DNA from: Hypericibacter adhaerens
GTDB lineage: Bacteria > Pseudomonadota > Alphaproteobacteria > Dongiales > Dongiaceae
Length of the DNA stretch: 64,000 bases
Direction of reading: 5' to 3'
Assembly (NCBI RefSeq): GCF_008728835.1
Contig: NZ_CP042582.1
Span: 1,922,001 to 1,986,000 of the forward strand
Positions within the stretch are counted from its first letter, which is position 1. Each line of letters starts with the position of its first letter. Below, piece by piece: positions 34,588-42,935 of the stretch. A program made the translations under genes and the position numbers. The notes beneath the pieces are model-generated. The model searched no databases. It saw only the letters and a list, made by a program, of their open reading frames with translations, and was not told where the DNA came from.

Positions 34588-36078
34588 ATGACCGACACTC
34601 CGATCGTCGAATTCCGCAACCTGGGGAAGGAGTTCTCCGGAACCCGGGTCCTGCGCGGCGTCGACCTCAAGTTCGAGCGCGGGGAGGTCCACGGCCTCCT
34701 CGGCGAGAACGGGGCCGGCAAATCGACTCTGATCAAGATCCTGACCGGCGTCTATTCCCACTCCGAGGGCGACATCCTCGTCGAGGGCAAGCCGGTCACG
34801 ATCTCGAGCCCGATGGACGCCCACAAGCTGGGCCTGGGTGCCGTCTACCAGGATGCCGAGCTGATCGGCAGCTTCACGGTGGCGCAGAACGTCGTGCTCG
34901 GCGGCGAGCCCGGCCGTTTCACCCTCAACCGCAAGGCGATCCGCGACCAGGGTGCGCGCATCCTCAAGGAGATCGGGCTCACGCTCGATCCCGATCGCGT
35001 GGCCTCCTCGCTCTCGGCCGCCGAGGCGCAGCTCGTCATCCTCGCCACCCTGTTCCAGCGCAAATACAAGCTGATCGTGCTGGACGAGCCGACCGCGCGC
35101 CTCTCGGCTTCGGAAGCCGAGCTCCTGTTCCGCCTGATCCGGCGGTTCCAGGAGGAGGGCATCACCATCATCTACATCTCCCACCGCCTGGGCGAGATCC
35201 GGCAGCTCTGCGACCGGATCACGATCCTGCGCGGCGGCCGCGTCTCGGCGACGCTGGCGGGAGCCGACATCACCGAGGAACGCGTGACCGAGCTCATGGT
35301 CGACCGGACCAAGAACGAGCTCGAGGTGTTCAATCCCGGCCTGGCGCGGCCCGAGAACATGCTCCAGGTGGCCGAGCTGAGCTGCGAGCACCTGGCGCCC
35401 CTGAGCTTCGAGGTGCGCGCGGGCGAGGTGCTCGGGCTGACCGGGCCGGTCGGCGGCGGCATGGAGCTGGTGGCCCGCGCCGTGGCCGGGCTGGTGCCGC
35501 ATCATGGCGAGGTCAAGATCGCGGGCCAGAAGGCCGACATCTCGACCCCCAACAAGGCGCTGACGGCCGGCATCGCGCTCATCCCCGAGGATCGGCGCAA
35601 GCAGGCGCTGTTTCCCAACATGTCGGCCGCCGACAACATCGCGCTGCCGGTGCTCTCGCGCCTCAGCCATGGCGGCTACATCACCGAGCGTGCCAAGTTT
35701 GTCTATGCCGACCAGGTCATGAAGCGCCTCCAGGTCAAGCCGCCGACGCCGGCCAAGGCGATCAAGTTCTTCTCGGGCGGCAACCAGCAGAAGGCGGTCA
35801 TCGGCAAATGGATGAGCGCCAAATGCCGGGTCTATATCTTCGTCGAGCCGACCTCGGGCGTGGATGTCGGCGCCATCCGCGACATCTACGAGATCATGCT
35901 GGGGCTGGCGCGCGACGGCGCCGCCGTCATCCTGGTCAGCTCCTCGATGCGCGAGATCATGGCGCTGGCGGAGAACGTCATCGTCATCCGTGACGGCAAG
36001 GCGATCTATCGCGCGCCCAAGGCGAAGTGCACCCACGACCAGCTGCTCGGCATCTCCATGACCGGGCGCGTGGCCTGA
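34588..36078 (+). CDS. Ribose-type ABC ATPase with two nucleotide-binding domains (RbsA family), asymmetric
   Basis: 496 residues. Domain 1 has Walker A GENGAGKST and Walker B LIVLDEPT, but its signature is LSAAEAQ instead of an LSxGxQQ form. Domain 2 lacks a normal Walker A (GPVGGGMEL) and the Walker B Asp is Val (YIFVEPTSGVDVG), but has a good signature FSGGNQQK. In the folded pair, domain 1 Walker A would face the intact domain 2 signature, while the second composite site is degenerate on both faces. So one ATP site should be active. Second domains of RbsA proteins are normally weakened, but not usually to this degree. Confidence 0.92.
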   Translation: MTDTPIVEFRNLGKEFSGTRVLRGVDLKFERGEVHGLLGENGAGKSTLIKILTGVYSHSEGDILVEGKPVTISSPMDAHKLGLGAVYQDAELIGSFTVAQNVVLGGEPGRFTLNRKAIRDQGARILKEIGLTLDPDRVASSLSAAEAQLVILATLFQRKYKLIVLDEPTARLSASEAELLFRLIRRFQEEGITIIYISHRLGEIRQLCDRITILRGGRVSATLAGADITEERVTELMVDRTKNELEVFNPGLARPENMLQVAELSCEHLAPLSFEVRAGEVLGLTGPVGGGMELVARAVAGLVPHHGEVKIAGQKADISTPNKALTAGIALIPEDRRKQALFPNMSAADNIALPVLSRLSHGGYITERAKFVYADQVMKRLQVKPPTPAKAIKFFSGGNQQKAVIGKWMSAKCRVYIFVEPTSGVDVGAIRDIYEIMLGLARDGAAVILVSSSMREIMALAENVIVIRDGKAIYRAPKAKCTHDQLLGISMTGRVA

Positions 36079-36127
36079 CGCTTCCAGCGATTCGACCCCT
36101 CATTCCGAACAGACAGGAGAAGAAGAC

Positions 36128-36538
36128 ATGACCGAGATTTCCGCCGATCGCGCCCAGAAGGGCATCGCCGCCGCCGCCGCCAAGGCCAGGGAAATCGGTT
36201 CGGCCCACAGCATCTCGATCGTCGATTCCGGCCGCAACCTGCTGGCCTTCCACCGCATGGACAATGCGCTGCTGGCGAGCATCGAGATCTCGCAGGGCAA
36301 GGCCTACACGGCGCGCTCGCTCAACATGAAGACCGGCGACGTGACGCAGTATGTGCAGCCGGGCGGCCCGTTCTACGCGATGGAGACCTCGCACCGCACC
36401 CCGCTCGTGGTGTTCGGCGGCGGCCTCCCGGTCGAGCTCGGCGGCAAGGTCGTGGGCGCGGTCGGCGTGGCCGGCGGCTCGATCGATCAGGACGTCGCCG
36501 TCGCCGAAGCGGCGATCGCGGCGATCACCAAGGGCTGA
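36128..36538 (+). CDS. HbpS/GlcG-like (DUF336) protein
   Basis: 136 residues. Opening SADRAQKGIAAAAAKAREIGSAHSISIVDSGRNLLAFHRMDNALLASIEIS and closing GKVVGAVGVAGGSIDQDVAVAEAAI are the family pattern. AGGAGAAG precedes the ATG. Such proteins lie in many catabolic operons (glc, dhb); some bind haem or cobalamin, but their role in catabolism is not settled. Last gene of the sugar-type operon. Confidence 0.88.
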   Translation: MTEISADRAQKGIAAAAAKAREIGSAHSISIVDSGRNLLAFHRMDNALLASIEISQGKAYTARSLNMKTGDVTQYVQPGGPFYAMETSHRTPLVVFGGGLPVELGGKVVGAVGVAGGSIDQDVAVAEAAIAAITKG

Positions 36539-36549
36539 CGCCTCAACTA

Positions 36550-36629
36550 TCCCCTCCCCCGGAACGGGGGAGGGTGAGGGAGGGGGCTGCTCGCTGTCGG
36601 ACACCGAGCGGCCCTCTCCCTAACCCTCT
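36550..36629. repeat. Long inverted repeat (family 1, copy R2), split by an insertion sequence
   Basis: CCCTCCCCC / GGGGGAGGG arms as in R1 and R3, with CTGCTCG and CGAGCGG flanking the spacer. The second arm stops abruptly at 36629 (TAACCCTCT) and its remainder (CCCGGAAGTGGGAGAGGGGA) is found at 37809-37828, on the far side of the IS110 element. Confidence 0.8.
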
Positions 36630-36826
36630 TGTATGAGCGAGATGTGAGAGCATGGAGCGTGGTCCGGGCCGGGGTGGCCACCCCGGCCCGGACTGTCGGT
36701 TGTCGGATCGACACCCTCGAAGTCTTCTGGACTGCGCGGGAGCGGGATCGCAGCCGACCCTTCATCGGACCCGGATGGTTGCAAGAACACCCTGGTTCGG
36801 ATCAACGCAAGGTGGGGTCGACGAAG
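36630..36826 (+). ncRNA. Candidate bridge-RNA region of the IS110 element
   Basis: Non-coding left end of the element. Contains a perfect 32-bp palindrome (36662-36693) built of GTCCGGGCC and GGCCCGGAC arms, followed by further short stems. In IS110-group elements the left non-coding end encodes a bridge RNA whose loops pair with target and donor DNA. This is assigned from position and folding potential only; I have not matched the guide loops to the target. Confidence 0.4.
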
Positions 36827-37786
36827 ATGAGCAAGTCTATCACGGAAACGGCGGGTATCGACGTGTCGAAGCGCAAGCTCGATGTGGCGTTGGCCGCTGG
36901 GCCGGACCGGCTGCAGGCCAGCAACGATCCGGCGGGATACCAGCAGATCGAGAGCTGGCTGCGCGAGCATGGGGTCGAGCGGGTCGGGTTGGAGGCGAGC
37001 GGCCATTACGAGGCGGCGGTGGCGGCGCATCTTCGCCGGGTGGGGTTTTGCGTCGTGCTGCTCGATCCGGCTCAGGTGAAAGGCTTTCGGCGGTTCAAGA
37101 AGAAGCGAGCCAAGAACGACAAGATCGATGCTCGCCTGATCGCGGTGGCGACGGCGGACATGGAGCCCGACAGCATCCGCCCGGCGCCCGATGAACGTTT
37201 GGCGCCGTGGGCCGAGCATCTCACCCTGATCGAGCAGATCGGCGAGGATATCAGCCGGCTGAAGACCCGGCGCGATCGCTACAGCCTGCCGGCGCACAAA
37301 CGCTATCTCGAGACTGAGATCACCCGCCTGTCCAGGCGCCGCGACAGGGAAATCGTCCGGCTGCTGGCCAAGCTCCGCCGTCACCCCGACCTGGCTCTCA
37401 AGCTGGATCTGCTGGAGAGCATCCCCGGCCTGGGCCCGCTCACCGCCCTCAGCTTCGTCCTGCGCATGCCCGAGCTCGGCCGCATGACCCGTGCCGAGGC
37501 CGCCGCCCTGGTTGGTGTCGCTCCCTTCGACGATGAAAGTGGCGAGCATACCGGTGAGCGCCATATCGCCGGCGGCAGAAAACGGCTCCGACGCAGCATC
37601 TACCAGGCCGCCTTCTCTGCCTCTCAGCGCTGGAACCCCATCCTCCTGGCCCTCTACAAGCGCCTTATCGCAAAGGGCAAGCACCACAAGGTCGCCACCG
37701 TCGCTTGCGCCAGGAAGCTAGTTGAGATCGCCAACGCTATCCTCGCCAGGGCTACTCCCTGGCAGGATAAAGCCGTCACTCCATGA
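36827..37786 (+). CDS. IS110-family transposase (DEDD recombinase)
   Basis: 319 residues, apparently intact. N-terminal RuvC-like DEDD domain: Asp12 (GIDVSKRKLDV), Glu56 (LEASGHYE), Asp98 and Asp101 (KNDKIDARLIA). C-terminal Tnp_20 domain: ESIPGLGPLTALSFVLRMPE, GRMTRAEAAALVGVAPFDDESG and GGRKRLRRSIYQAAF, carrying the serine of the recombinase active site in the DESG segment. A coiled, Arg-rich linker lies between. The ATG at 36827 fits the family start; the open frame extends further upstream only through the element's non-coding left end. Confidence 0.93.
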   Translation: MSKSITETAGIDVSKRKLDVALAAGPDRLQASNDPAGYQQIESWLREHGVERVGLEASGHYEAAVAAHLRRVGFCVVLLDPAQVKGFRRFKKKRAKNDKIDARLIAVATADMEPDSIRPAPDERLAPWAEHLTLIEQIGEDISRLKTRRDRYSLPAHKRYLETEITRLSRRRDREIVRLLAKLRRHPDLALKLDLLESIPGLGPLTALSFVLRMPELGRMTRAEAAALVGVAPFDDESGEHTGERHIAGGRKRLRRSIYQAAFSASQRWNPILLALYKRLIAKGKHHKVATVACARKLVEIANAILARATPWQDKAVTP

Positions 37787-37839
37787 TCCCCGCACGATCA
37801 TGGTTGCTCCCGGAAGTGGGAGAGGGGACAGGAAATCCA

Positions 37840-38718
37840 TCAGTCGTAAAGCTGCTTCGGATTCTCGACGAGGATGCGCCGGCGCGCCGTCTCGTCCGTC
37901 ACCCAGTCTCCCAGCAGATCGGTCAGCGGGCCGTCGTCGGGCATCGCCAGCTTGTTGGCGGGGTGCGGCCAGTCCGTGCCCCAGACGCAGCGCCCGGGTG
38001 CCGCTTCGGCCAGCGCCCGCGCGATCGGCGTCACGTCGGCATAGGGCAGGTCCGGCCGGCGCGTGAAGAGATAGGGCCCGGAGAGCTTCACCCAGGCCTC
38101 GCCGCCCTTCAGCATCGCCAGGAGCTCGCGGAAGGCGGGCAGGCCCGTCCCGGCCGAGGCCGGGAAATGACCCATATGGTCGATCACGACCGGCAGGCGC
38201 AGCCGCTTCAGCGCCGGGCGCAGCTCGGGCGTCTGCGAGATGTCCAGCAGGAACTGGATATGCCAGCCCAGCGGCCGGATGCGGTCGGCGATGGCCTCGG
38301 CCGCCGCGAAGGAGACGCCGCCGCGGAAGAGAAGGTTGATCCGTACCCCACGCACGCCGACCGCGTGCATCGCCTCGAGCTCACGGTCGGAGATCGAGGG
38401 GTCGATCACCGCCACGCCCCGGAGCCGGCGCGGCTCGGCCTTGAGCGAATCCACCATCATGCGGTTGTCGGTGCCATAGACCGAGGGCTGCACCAGCACC
38501 CCATGCTCGACCCCCAGCAGGTCGAGGAGTCCCAGATAGCGCGCCAGCGAGGCCGCGGGCGGCGTATAGCTGCGATCGGGCCAATAGGGGTAGCGGTCCG
38601 TCGGGCCGAACACATGGCAATGGCAGTCCCAGGCGCCGGCCGGCAGGGCCAGGCGCGGACGGCTGGGGCTCGGTTGGGGCGGGGGAACCGGCGGCGGTTC
38701 GGCGGTCGGTGACGTCAT
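37840..38718 (-). CDS. Amidohydrolase-2 family lactonase-like protein
   Basis: 292 residues, TIM-barrel. Starts with a Pro-rich tail, then WDCHCHVFGPTDRYPYWPDRSY (HxH metal motif), RGVAVIDPS, GVRGVRINLLF, PVVIDHMGHF and WGTDWPHP (late Asp). This pattern is that of 2-pyrone-4,6-dicarboxylate lactonase and L-fucono/galactonolactonase relatives. It would open a lactone formed by a sugar or aromatic dehydrogenase. It lies 28 bases downstream of the EtfD-like gene on the same strand and probably belongs to the same transcript. Confidence 0.88.
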   Translation of the reverse strand: MTSPTAEPPPVPPPQPSPSRPRLALPAGAWDCHCHVFGPTDRYPYWPDRSYTPPAASLARYLGLLDLLGVEHGVLVQPSVYGTDNRMMVDSLKAEPRRLRGVAVIDPSISDRELEAMHAVGVRGVRINLLFRGGVSFAAAEAIADRIRPLGWHIQFLLDISQTPELRPALKRLRLPVVIDHMGHFPASAGTGLPAFRELLAMLKGGEAWVKLSGPYLFTRRPDLPYADVTPIARALAEAAPGRCVWGTDWPHPANKLAMPDDGPLTDLLGDWVTDETARRRILVENPKQLYD

Positions 38719-38746
38719 GGCGGCCCTCCGGTGAGCCGAGCGAGGC

Positions 38747-40726
38747 CTAGGCGAACAGCTCGGCGATATCCTTCACCTGGATCTTGTCCTCGACCGCGAG
38801 CGACTGGACGGCCGCGGTATACATGACCAGGTCCTTGGGGCAGGCGACCGCGAAGATGGTCGCATCGCCCAGCGCCAGCGCCTCGCGGATGCGGTTCTCG
38901 CTCGGGCGCTCCTTCACGCCGGTATCGTCCTGCCAGATGCGCCCGCCGCCGGCGCCGCAGCAGAAGCTGTTCTCGCGGCAGCGGGCCATCTCGTGGAGCT
39001 TGTAGCCGAGCTCGGCCATGATCTGGCGCGGCGGCTCGAAGCCGTTGTTGTAGCGGCCGAGATAGCAGGGGTCGTGATAGGTGACGGTGCCCTGGACCTT
39101 CTCGTTGGCGGCCTTGGCGATCTTGCCTTCGCGCATCAGCTCCAGCAGGAGCTGGGTGTAATGCACCACCTCGTATTCGGCGCCTTGGGCCGGATATTCC
39201 TGGCGCAGCGCGTTGAGGCTGTGCGGGTCGGTGGTCATGATGCGCTTGAAGCTGCAGTTCCCGAGCGCCTCGATATTGTGCTCGGAGAGGGTCTGGAACA
39301 GGCCCTCGTCGCCGACCCGGCGCACGTCGTTGCCGCTGTTCTGCTCGGCGTCGTAGAGGATGCCGAAATCGACGCCCGCCTTCTGCAGCAGCCGCGCCAC
39401 CGTCTGGGTGATGCGCTGGACGCGCGGATCGTAGGAGGCGTAGTCGCCGACGAACCAGAGGATGTCGACCTCCTCCTTGCGCGCATCCTTGATCTTGAAA
39501 TCGAGGCCCGAGGTCCATTTCGCGCGCATGCGCGGCGGCTTCTTGAAGGAGTTGCCGTACTGCTGGAAGCTCGCCATCGCGTCCTGGATGCCGGGCGTCA
39601 CATGGCCTTCCTCGACCATGTGGCGGCGCATGTCGATGATCTTCGGCACATGCTCGATATGGAGCGGGCAGACCTCCATGCAGGCGCGGCAGGTGGTGCA
39701 GGACCAGAGGGTCTGCTCCGAGATCACGCTGCCGACCAGCGCCTCGAGGTTGGAGCCGGCGGCCGGTACCGCGGCGGGCGCGGTGGCGGTATGCGTGACG
39801 GTCTCGTCGATGAGCGCGTCGCGCATGTTCATGATCAGGATCTTGGGGCTGAGCGGCAGGCCCGCGGCATAGGCCGGGCAGGCCGCCTGGCAGCGGCCGC
39901 ATTCGGTGCAGGAATAGAGATCCAGCATCCCCTTCCAGTCGAGCGCGCGCACGTCGGAAAGCCCGATATGGGCGGCCTTGGGATCGGGCGTGCGCGACTG
40001 GCCCTTGGGCCCGATATTGCGCAGGAAGATGTTCGGGATCGCTGCGAACATATGGAGATGCTTCGAGCCCGGGATATAGGTGAGGAAGCTCAGGATCACG
40101 CAGACATGGACCCAGTAGAAGACATGGGCCGCCCGGTCGGCGCTCTCGCCCTCGAATCCCAGCGCCTCGAGCAGCCGGGCGATGGTCGAGCTCAGGGGCC
40201 GCCAGGGCGCCGACGGATCGCCGCCGGCGGCGATATGGAAGGAGAACTCCAGCAACATGCTGGTCACCACGCCGGTGACCAGGATCAGGATGACGGTCGC
40301 ATCCTTGTTGTTGGAGCCTTTGAAGCGCGCCGGCTTGATGACATAGCGGTTATAGAAGGCCATGCCGACGCCGATCATGATGACGACGGCGAAGACGTCC
40401 TGGAGCAGGGCGATCACGCTGTTGCCGCCGACCGGCGCCAGGCTGAAGCCCGGGAAGAGCCCTGAGCCGAAAGCCTGGACGATCGCGGTGAAGAGCACGA
40501 TGAAGCTGCTGAAGATCATCGCGTGCAGGATGCCCGAGTAGCGGATATTCAGCAGGCGGCGATGCAGCAGGACGTTCGGCACCAGGCCCCAGAGCCGCTC
40601 CCCGATATGATCGAGCCGGTCGATCCCCGGCGCGCTGAACATCGGGCGCAGGCGCAGGAAGAAGCGATAGCCGGCGAAGGAGAAGGCCAGCAGCATCAGC
40701 GCCGCCAGCACCAGGGGCTTGGCCAT
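38747..40726 (-). CDS. Membrane Fe-S oxidoreductase, EtfD/DgcB-like (ETF:quinone link)
   Basis: 659 residues. N-terminal membrane part with about five helices and haem-type histidines (ALMLLAFSFAGYRFFL; LHAMIFSSFIVLFTAIVQAFG; and so on), then two 4Fe-4S motifs (CTECGRCQAACP and CTTCRACMEVCP) and C-terminal CCG cysteine-rich domains (DPCYLGRYNN and CRENSFCCGAGGG). This organisation matches EtfD/DgcB, which takes electrons from ETF into the quinone pool. The next genes upstream encode ETF alpha and beta, 4 bases apart, completing the chain. Confidence 0.9.
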   Translation of the reverse strand: MAKPLVLAALMLLAFSFAGYRFFLRLRPMFSAPGIDRLDHIGERLWGLVPNVLLHRRLLNIRYSGILHAMIFSSFIVLFTAIVQAFGSGLFPGFSLAPVGGNSVIALLQDVFAVVIMIGVGMAFYNRYVIKPARFKGSNNKDATVILILVTGVVTSMLLEFSFHIAAGGDPSAPWRPLSSTIARLLEALGFEGESADRAAHVFYWVHVCVILSFLTYIPGSKHLHMFAAIPNIFLRNIGPKGQSRTPDPKAAHIGLSDVRALDWKGMLDLYSCTECGRCQAACPAYAAGLPLSPKILIMNMRDALIDETVTHTATAPAAVPAAGSNLEALVGSVISEQTLWSCTTCRACMEVCPLHIEHVPKIIDMRRHMVEEGHVTPGIQDAMASFQQYGNSFKKPPRMRAKWTSGLDFKIKDARKEEVDILWFVGDYASYDPRVQRITQTVARLLQKAGVDFGILYDAEQNSGNDVRRVGDEGLFQTLSEHNIEALGNCSFKRIMTTDPHSLNALRQEYPAQGAEYEVVHYTQLLLELMREGKIAKAANEKVQGTVTYHDPCYLGRYNNGFEPPRQIMAELGYKLHEMARCRENSFCCGAGGGRIWQDDTGVKERPSENRIREALALGDATIFAVACPKDLVMYTAAVQSLAVEDKIQVKDIAELFA

Positions 40727-40730
40727 GACG

Positions 40731-41696
40731 TCAGGCGTTCCGCGTGTTCAGCCGTTCCGTCAATGCCGGCAGCAGGTCGAACAGGTCGCAGGTGGTGCCG
40801 ATATGGGCGACGTCGAAGATCGGCGCCTTGGCGTCCTGGTTGACGGCGACGATGAAGCCCGCATCGCGCATGCCCTCGAGATGCTCGGGCGCGCCCGAGA
40901 TGCCGACCGCGACATAGAGCTTCGGCTTCACCTTGTGGCCCGACTTGCCGACCTGCCGGCTTTTCGGCATCCAGCCGGCATCGACCACGGGGCGGCTGGC
41001 CGAGACCACGGCGCCCAGCGCCGTGGCCAGGGCCTCGGCGATCTCGATATTGGCGGCATCGCCGATGCCGCGGCCCACGGAGACGAGGCGCTCCTGCTGG
41101 GTGATGTCGACGTCGCCCGATTCCTCCTTGAGCGCCTCGACGAAGCCGGTGCCGAGGCTGCCCAGCGCCGCCGGCGGCGGGAGCACGACGGTCTCCGCGG
41201 CTTTCGCGGCCGCCTCGCCCTTGAAGGTGCCGGGATTGACGGCGGCCACGGCGGGCAGCCTGGTCTCGGCGACCGCTTCGATCTTGCCGCCATAGACCTG
41301 GTTGGTGGTGGTCAAGAGGTCGCCCGCGAGGGAGACGGCCATGCAATAGCTGACCACCGGCCGGTCGGTCGCGATGGCCGTGCTCGCGGCGAGGTCGAGC
41401 CCGATATAGGAGTTCGTCAGCAGCACCAGGTCGGGCTTGCGCGACTTCACCGTCTCGACCAGCACGGCCTGATGCGCCTCGGGCAGGTACTGAGCCAGCG
41501 CGGGATGCGAGACCGTCAGGACGCGGTCGGCGCCGACGACCTGCGATGCGATCGGCGCGGGATCGGCGGCGAGCACCAGCGCCTCGACCGAGCCGCCCGC
41601 GGCGTCGGCGAGCTGACGCGCGCCGGCCAGCGTCTCGAGGCTCCCGGCCGAGACGGTGCCATCATGCGCTTCGACGTAAACCAGGATGACGGACAT
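40731..41696 (-). CDS. etfA: Electron transfer flavoprotein alpha subunit
   Basis: 321 residues. N-terminal ETF domain (ILVYVEAHDGTVSAGSLETLAGARQLA) and C-terminal FAD-binding domain (LVSVGRGIGDAANIEIAEALATALGAVVSASRPVVDAGWM, VGKSGHKVKPKLYVAVGISGAPEHLEGM and VNQDAKAPIFDVAHIG). All FAD-contact motifs are intact. It forms the FAD-carrying half of the heterodimer with the next gene. Confidence 0.93.
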   Translation of the reverse strand: MSVILVYVEAHDGTVSAGSLETLAGARQLADAAGGSVEALVLAADPAPIASQVVGADRVLTVSHPALAQYLPEAHQAVLVETVKSRKPDLVLLTNSYIGLDLAASTAIATDRPVVSYCMAVSLAGDLLTTTNQVYGGKIEAVAETRLPAVAAVNPGTFKGEAAAKAAETVVLPPPAALGSLGTGFVEALKEESGDVDITQQERLVSVGRGIGDAANIEIAEALATALGAVVSASRPVVDAGWMPKSRQVGKSGHKVKPKLYVAVGISGAPEHLEGMRDAGFIVAVNQDAKAPIFDVAHIGTTCDLFDLLPALTERLNTRNA

Positions 41697-41698
41697 GA

Positions 41699-42466
41699 TT
41701 ACTTGCCTCCCACCAGGCCGCGGCCGACGAGCGCGTCATAGATCTTGCCCGCGACCTCCTCGGCCTCGCCTTCGATCATCTCGGCGCCCTGGCCGCGTGC
41801 CGGCCGGCGCATCTCCTTGACGGTTCCGCTGCCGCCGGCGCTCGCCGTCGCGGACAACGTCTCGATCTTGGTGCCCTGGATCGCCTGGCGCAGCTTGGTG
41901 CCCGAGACGTAGCGGGGCGGCTGCGAGGCGGACTGGATGCCCAGCACCGCCGGCAAGGCGAGGGTGAGGCGCGCAGCCCGGCCGGCGCCATATTCCTGCT
42001 GGATCTTCACGGCGTTGCCTTCGGCCTGCGCGCCGGTGACGCCGCTGGCATGTGGGCGGCCCATCAGGGTGCCGAGGAAGGGCACCAACTGGCCGAACAG
42101 ATCCTCGGGCGTCTGCACGCCGGCCAAGACCAGGTCGGGCTTGAGCTGGGGCAGGGTCTCGCTCAGCAGCTTGGCGAAGCTGCGGGAGTCCAGGTTCGTC
42201 TCGCCGCACTCGATCTTGACGGCCCGGTCGGCGCCGCGCGCGACCGCGGACTGCAGCACGCGATCGATACCCTCGACGGCAATGCCGAGCGCCGTGACCG
42301 TCGCGCCGGTTGCCTCTTTGATGAGCACGGCTTCTTCCAGCGCGTGATCGTCGAACTCGCAGAGCTTGACGCCGATCCATTCGCGGTCGATGTCGGTTCC
42401 CTGCTCATTGACCTGGATCTCTTCGAGCAGGTCGGGAACCAACCGGACCACGGTGACGATGTGCAT
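41699..42466 (-). CDS. etfB: Electron transfer flavoprotein beta subunit
   Basis: 255 residues. MHIVTVVRLVPDLLEEI start, CEFDDHALEEAVLIKEATGATVTALGI, LVLAGVQTPEDLFGQLVPFLGTLMGRPHASGV (AMP-binding region) and LPAVLGIQSASQPPRYVSGTKLRQA-type segment. First gene of the etfB-etfA-etfD-amidohydrolase operon; its promoter region carries operator-like palindromes shared with the divergent GMC copy 2 operon, so this ETF is probably dedicated to the neighbouring flavoproteins. Confidence 0.93.
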   Translation of the reverse strand: MHIVTVVRLVPDLLEEIQVNEQGTDIDREWIGVKLCEFDDHALEEAVLIKEATGATVTALGIAVEGIDRVLQSAVARGADRAVKIECGETNLDSRSFAKLLSETLPQLKPDLVLAGVQTPEDLFGQLVPFLGTLMGRPHASGVTGAQAEGNAVKIQQEYGAGRAARLTLALPAVLGIQSASQPPRYVSGTKLRQAIQGTKIETLSATASAGGSGTVKEMRRPARGQGAEMIEGEAEEVAGKIYDALVGRGLVGGK

Positions 42467-42935
42467 TCCTGGATTCTCCTGAAAGCGAAGACCGGCCCGA
42501 TGCGGATCAGACGGCCGAGGCCGGAACTCGAAGCACCGATGATGCGGGAAGGAAGAGCCGGGACCGTGGGAACAGGCCGGCGAACAGAGGGTGCGTTTAC
42601 GAGATCTACCTGGAGCCTGAAGAACACCTCATGCCGACACACCCGAACGCGACAAAACCGCGACCGCGACGCCGCGAGCGCCGTTGCGGTGAGTGTGGGA
42701 CCGTGCGCAGAACGGCCCCCGAGCGAAGCCATTCTTCTGCCCAGAAATCTAGCATCGACGCCGCCAATTTTGTCAACGATAATGTCGACAATCTTGGCGC
42801 TCCATCGACCCCATGGCAAGATGAGCACCGGCCGTTTCCGCCAGGTCCCTGGCGGATTCCAGCCTTTCGCGGACGCCGCCAGGGAGGCCGCGAAAGAGAG
42901 AACGAAAAACGACAAATAGAGAGAGAAGAGCTCAG
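42467..42935. other. Divergent promoter region between etfB and GMC copy 2
   Basis: 470 bases without a supportable gene. Contains the candidate operators at 42770-42792 and, after them, a purine-rich stretch (GAGAGAGAAGAG) giving the GMC ribosome-binding site. Confidence 0.6.
42770..42792. promoter_or_regulatory. Candidate GntR/FCD operators, site C
   Basis: TTGTCAAC at 42770-42777 and ATGTCGACAAT at 42782-42792, followed by CTTGG; the second half matches sites A and B (TGTCGACAATCTTG). Lies 144 bases before GMC copy 2 and faces etfB. The first half-palindrome is degenerate. Confidence 0.55.

Larger units (their letters stand above)
36630..37808 (+). mobile_element. IS110-family insertion sequence
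   Basis: About 1,180 bases. Rejoining the sequences either side restores the second arm of repeat R2 without loss, which fixes the borders. A CT dinucleotide is found at both junctions (36628-36629 and 37807-37808), the expected core for IS110 recombination, with no longer target duplication and no terminal inverted repeats. Contains a 197-base non-coding left end and one transposase gene. Confidence 0.85.

Noticed and set aside
36629-36826. N-terminal extension of the IS110 transposase to 36629
   Set aside because: The frame is open, but it starts at the element border and runs through the non-coding left end with its 32-bp palindrome; IS110 transposases start at the GIDVSK-type region, as from 36827.
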